Source of the DNA: CAWINX01 sp963702055
GTDB lineage: Bacteria; Actinomycetota; Thermoleophilia; Solirubrobacterales; 70-9
NCBI GenBank assembly: GCA_963702055.1
Contig: OY969702.1
Span: 868,001 to 932,000 of the forward strand
Direction: 5' to 3'
DNA length: 64,000 nt
Shown here: piece by piece, positions 62,352 to 64,000 of the stretch
How the letters are laid out: the number at the start of each line of letters is the position of its first letter
Position numbering within the stretch: the stretch's first letter is position 1
Notes under the pieces: generated by a model
Told to the model about the DNA's origin: nothing
The model's database searches: none
What the model saw: the letters and a program-made list of their open reading frames with translations, nothing else
Made by a program: the position numbers and the translations under genes

Positions 62352-63761
62352 CTAGGCGGCGAGCGCCTCGGCGGCGTCCACCGGGCGACCGAGGTGGTAG
62401 CCCTGGGCCATGTCGACGCCGTACTCGCGCAGCATCTGCGCGGTGACGTCGTCCTGGACGTACTCGGCGATCGTCGTCTTGCCGAGGCCGTGGGCGATCC
62501 CGACGATCGCCTGCACGGTCAGCTGGTCGGCGTCGCTCTGCGGCATCTCGCGGATGAAGGATCCGTCGATCTTGATCACGTCGAAGGGGATCTGCTTGAG
62601 GTAATGGAAGGGCCCGAACCCGGCGCCGTAGTCGTCGATCGCGACCTGACAACCGAACTCGGTGAGCCGGTCGGCAAAGCCGGCCGCCGCCTCGTAGTCG
62701 TTGACCTTCGCGGTCTCGGTGATCTCGAAGGTGCAGCTCGACGGGTCGGTCCCGCCCTCGTCGAGCCGTCGCTCGATGAACTCGAGCACCGAGAGGTCGG
62801 TGATCGAAGCGCCCGAGAGATTGACGTGAAGGGAGACGGGCTTGCCGGCGCGCTCGCGACCGGCGAGGAGTTCGAGCGCCCGGGCGACCACCCAGCGATC
62901 AAGTTCCTGGATCATCCCCGCGCGCTCCGCGATCTCGATGAACGAGGCGGCCGGCAGCAACTCACCGTTGTCGCCGGTCATCCGCAGCAGCAGCTCGTAG
63001 CGCTCGATCCCCCCGGAGGCGAGGCTGCGAATCGGCTGCGTATGGAGGCTGAGGCGGTCCTGGGTCAGCGCATCGCGGATGCGAGCCGTGGTCGTCTGGG
63101 CGCGCCGGGGGTGGCGACGCGGCTCGTCGGGATCCTGGAAGAGGGCGATCTGGTTGCGGCCTTCCTCCTTGGCGCGATACATCGCCTGGTCGGCGGCCAC
63201 CAGGACCGCCTCGGCGCCGACACTGCGGTCGGGACCGAACATCGTGATCCCGACGCTGATCGTGACAGTGGCCGCGTCGGGCGCCGGCGCCGCGCTCTCG
63301 GCGACCTGCGCGCGCAGGTCCTCGCCGAGCTGCAACGCCCCCGCCGTGTCGGTCTGCGGCATCAACACCGCAAACTCGTCCCCGGAGAGGCGGGCGACGA
63401 TGTCCGTTGTGCGCACACGCTCGCGCAGGATCCCGGCGATCTGGCGAATCAGGGTGTCGCCGGCGTGGTGGCCAAGAGTGTCGTTGACCATCTTGAGGCC
63501 GTCGATATCGATGATCATCACCGCACCCTGCCCGCCATAGCGGGCGCTGAAGGAGACGTACTGATCGAGCTCTGCCCGGAAGCGGCGACGATCGAGCAGG
63601 CCGGTGAGTGAGTCGTGGTCGGCTATGTAGCGCAGCTCCGCCTCGGTCTTCTTCGCCTCGGCCAGGGCCTGGGAGATCACCTCACGGTCCCGCGAGTCGA
63701 GTTTTTCCAGGACGTCCTGGAGCGCCGGCTCGGCGTGAGCCTTGGAATCGTCGCTTGCCAC
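62352..63761 (-). CDS. GGDEF-EAL c-di-GMP turnover protein
   Basis: A 469-aa soluble protein. An N-terminal coiled coil (about 10-45) leads to a GGDEF domain: YIADHDSLTGLLDRRRFRAE (about 45-64), MIIDIDGLKMVNDTLGHHAG and the signature RLSGDEFAVLMPQ (Ser replaces the first Gly). The EAL domain has YELLLRM in place of YEALLR, then SLHVNLSGASITD, TFEITETAKVND, DDYGAGFGPFHYLKQIPFD and the K of VIKIDGSF, with Q in GVDMAQGYHLGRP. Most catalytic residues of both domains remain, so either or both may work. No sensor or membrane segment. Single gene, divergent from the DUF255 gene. Confidence 0.9.
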   Translation of the reverse strand: MASDDSKAHAEPALQDVLEKLDSRDREVISQALAEAKKTEAELRYIADHDSLTGLLDRRRFRAELDQYVSFSARYGGQGAVMIIDIDGLKMVNDTLGHHAGDTLIRQIAGILRERVRTTDIVARLSGDEFAVLMPQTDTAGALQLGEDLRAQVAESAAPAPDAATVTISVGITMFGPDRSVGAEAVLVAADQAMYRAKEEGRNQIALFQDPDEPRRHPRRAQTTTARIRDALTQDRLSLHTQPIRSLASGGIERYELLLRMTGDNGELLPAASFIEIAERAGMIQELDRWVVARALELLAGRERAGKPVSLHVNLSGASITDLSVLEFIERRLDEGGTDPSSCTFEITETAKVNDYEAAAGFADRLTEFGCQVAIDDYGAGFGPFHYLKQIPFDVIKIDGSFIREMPQSDADQLTVQAIVGIAHGLGKTTIAEYVQDDVTAQMLREYGVDMAQGYHLGRPVDAAEALAA

Positions 63762-63846
63762 CCGCAGAAGTTAGACCAGCAGCCGTTTCCGCCGCGTCAA
63801 CGCAACGCTGTTTCACGCAGGAGCGTCCCATTTTCGGCGATTTCGC

Positions 63847-63874
63847 TTGACCAATAGTGAGCCTCAGGTATCCA
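63847..63874 (+). promoter_or_regulatory. Candidate promoter of the DUF255 gene
   Basis: Reading ttgacc (63847-63852), a 16-nt spacer and tatcca (63869-63874) gives a plausible primary sigma-factor promoter about 16 nt before the GTG start. The leader would be very short. Match quality is moderate. Confidence 0.45.
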
Positions 63875-63890
63875 TGGGTAGGCTGGAGCC

Positions 63891-64000
63891 GTGCCCAATC
63901 GCCTCGCGCTGGAGACCAGTCCCTATCTGCTTCAGCACCGCGACAACCCGGTCGACTGGTACCCCTGGGGCGAGGAGGCGCTGGCCCGCGCTCGCGACGA
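63891..64000 (+). CDS. DUF255/YyaL thioredoxin-fold protein, N-terminal fragment
   Basis: I translated the last 110 bases; the frame is open to the window edge. From the GTG at 63891 the product begins VPNRLALETSPYLLQHRDNP then VDWYPWGEEALARARD, the highly conserved N-terminus of the YyaL/SSP411 (DUF255) family. These are large proteins with a thioredoxin-like domain followed by a glucanase-like barrel; their function is unsettled. Only about 36 residues are visible. Confidence 0.88.
   Translation, partial: MPNRLALETSPYLLQHRDNPVDWYPWGEEALARARD

Overview
The window is GC-rich, densely coding DNA with many GTG/TTG starts and short stop/start overlaps. It looks like an actinobacterium, most likely class Thermoleophilia (Solirubrobacterales-like). 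The reasons are a complete F420 core pathway including a fused CofG/CofH (FbiC), GTP-dependent PEPCK, a mycobacterial-type fadA2-fabG4-htdX cluster, a Streptomyces-type ethylmalonyl-CoA gene set, and a secreted FecR-like protein of a kind I associate with that class. Lineage is inferred from gene content only.

Layout. 1-3.55 kb: a CHASE2 sensor (cut by the window edge) in an operon with a secreted protein made of a seven-blade RCC1 propeller, an Ig-like region and a FecR-like tail; then a ferritin-like protein. 3.58-11.16 kb: an ArsR-led operon (arsR-hyfB-hyfC-hyfE-hyfF-hyfG-hyfI, minus strand) for a group 4 [NiFe]-hydrogenase-like membrane complex. It lies between an intact tRNA-Trp gene and an exact 50-bp copy of that tRNA's 3' half, as in a genomic island. 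11.2-14.1 kb: tRNA-Leu(UAG), a membrane protein, a sulfide:quinone-reductase-like/TusE/DsrE2 operon and tRNA-Leu(CAA). 14.2-21.3 kb: acetoacetyl-CoA synthetase, then an opposing operon with an ABC exporter, acyl-CoA carboxylase beta subunit, HMG-CoA lyase, a thioesterase and an SDR (leucine/ketone-body catabolism). 21.35-27.7 kb: F420 genes npdG-cofD-cofC-cofE, a zinc alcohol dehydrogenase and fbiC. 27.8-34 kb: aquaporin, an NMT1-like lipoprotein, small proteins, an mntR-mntH operon, YgfZ and a lipoprotein. 34-44.3 kb: rmuC, then a dispersed ethylmalonyl-CoA pathway set (ccr, ecm, MaoC hydratase, acyl-CoA dehydrogenase, malyl-CoA lyase family) with small unknown genes. 44.3-49.8 kb: a GNAT gene between inverted palindromic elements, PEPCK, a DUF4333 lipoprotein, sucCD and a ferredoxin-like protein. 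49.8-56.6 kb: a TetR-controlled beta-oxidation operon. 56.6-64 kb: HxlR regulator and MMPL transporter, acyl-CoA synthetase, class-III aminotransferase, GGDEF-EAL protein, and the start of a DUF255/YyaL protein.

Together the genes describe a soil-type heterotroph. It degrades fatty and branched-chain acids to acetyl- and acetoacetyl-CoA, can assimilate acetyl-CoA through the ethylmalonyl-CoA route (feeding sucCD and PEPCK), uses F420 redox chemistry, and may gain energy from H2- or reductant-linked ion pumping and sulfide oxidation.

The most unusual signals are: (1) the tRNA-Trp-bounded hydrogenase-like island, whose large subunit keeps all four Ni-site cysteines but has lost the flanking His and Asp-Pro; (2) a set of long palindromic elements, three of them in frame inside cofE, fbiC and ygfZ, whose arms differ between loci but stay self-complementary; and (3) the RCC1/FecR-CHASE2 signalling pair.
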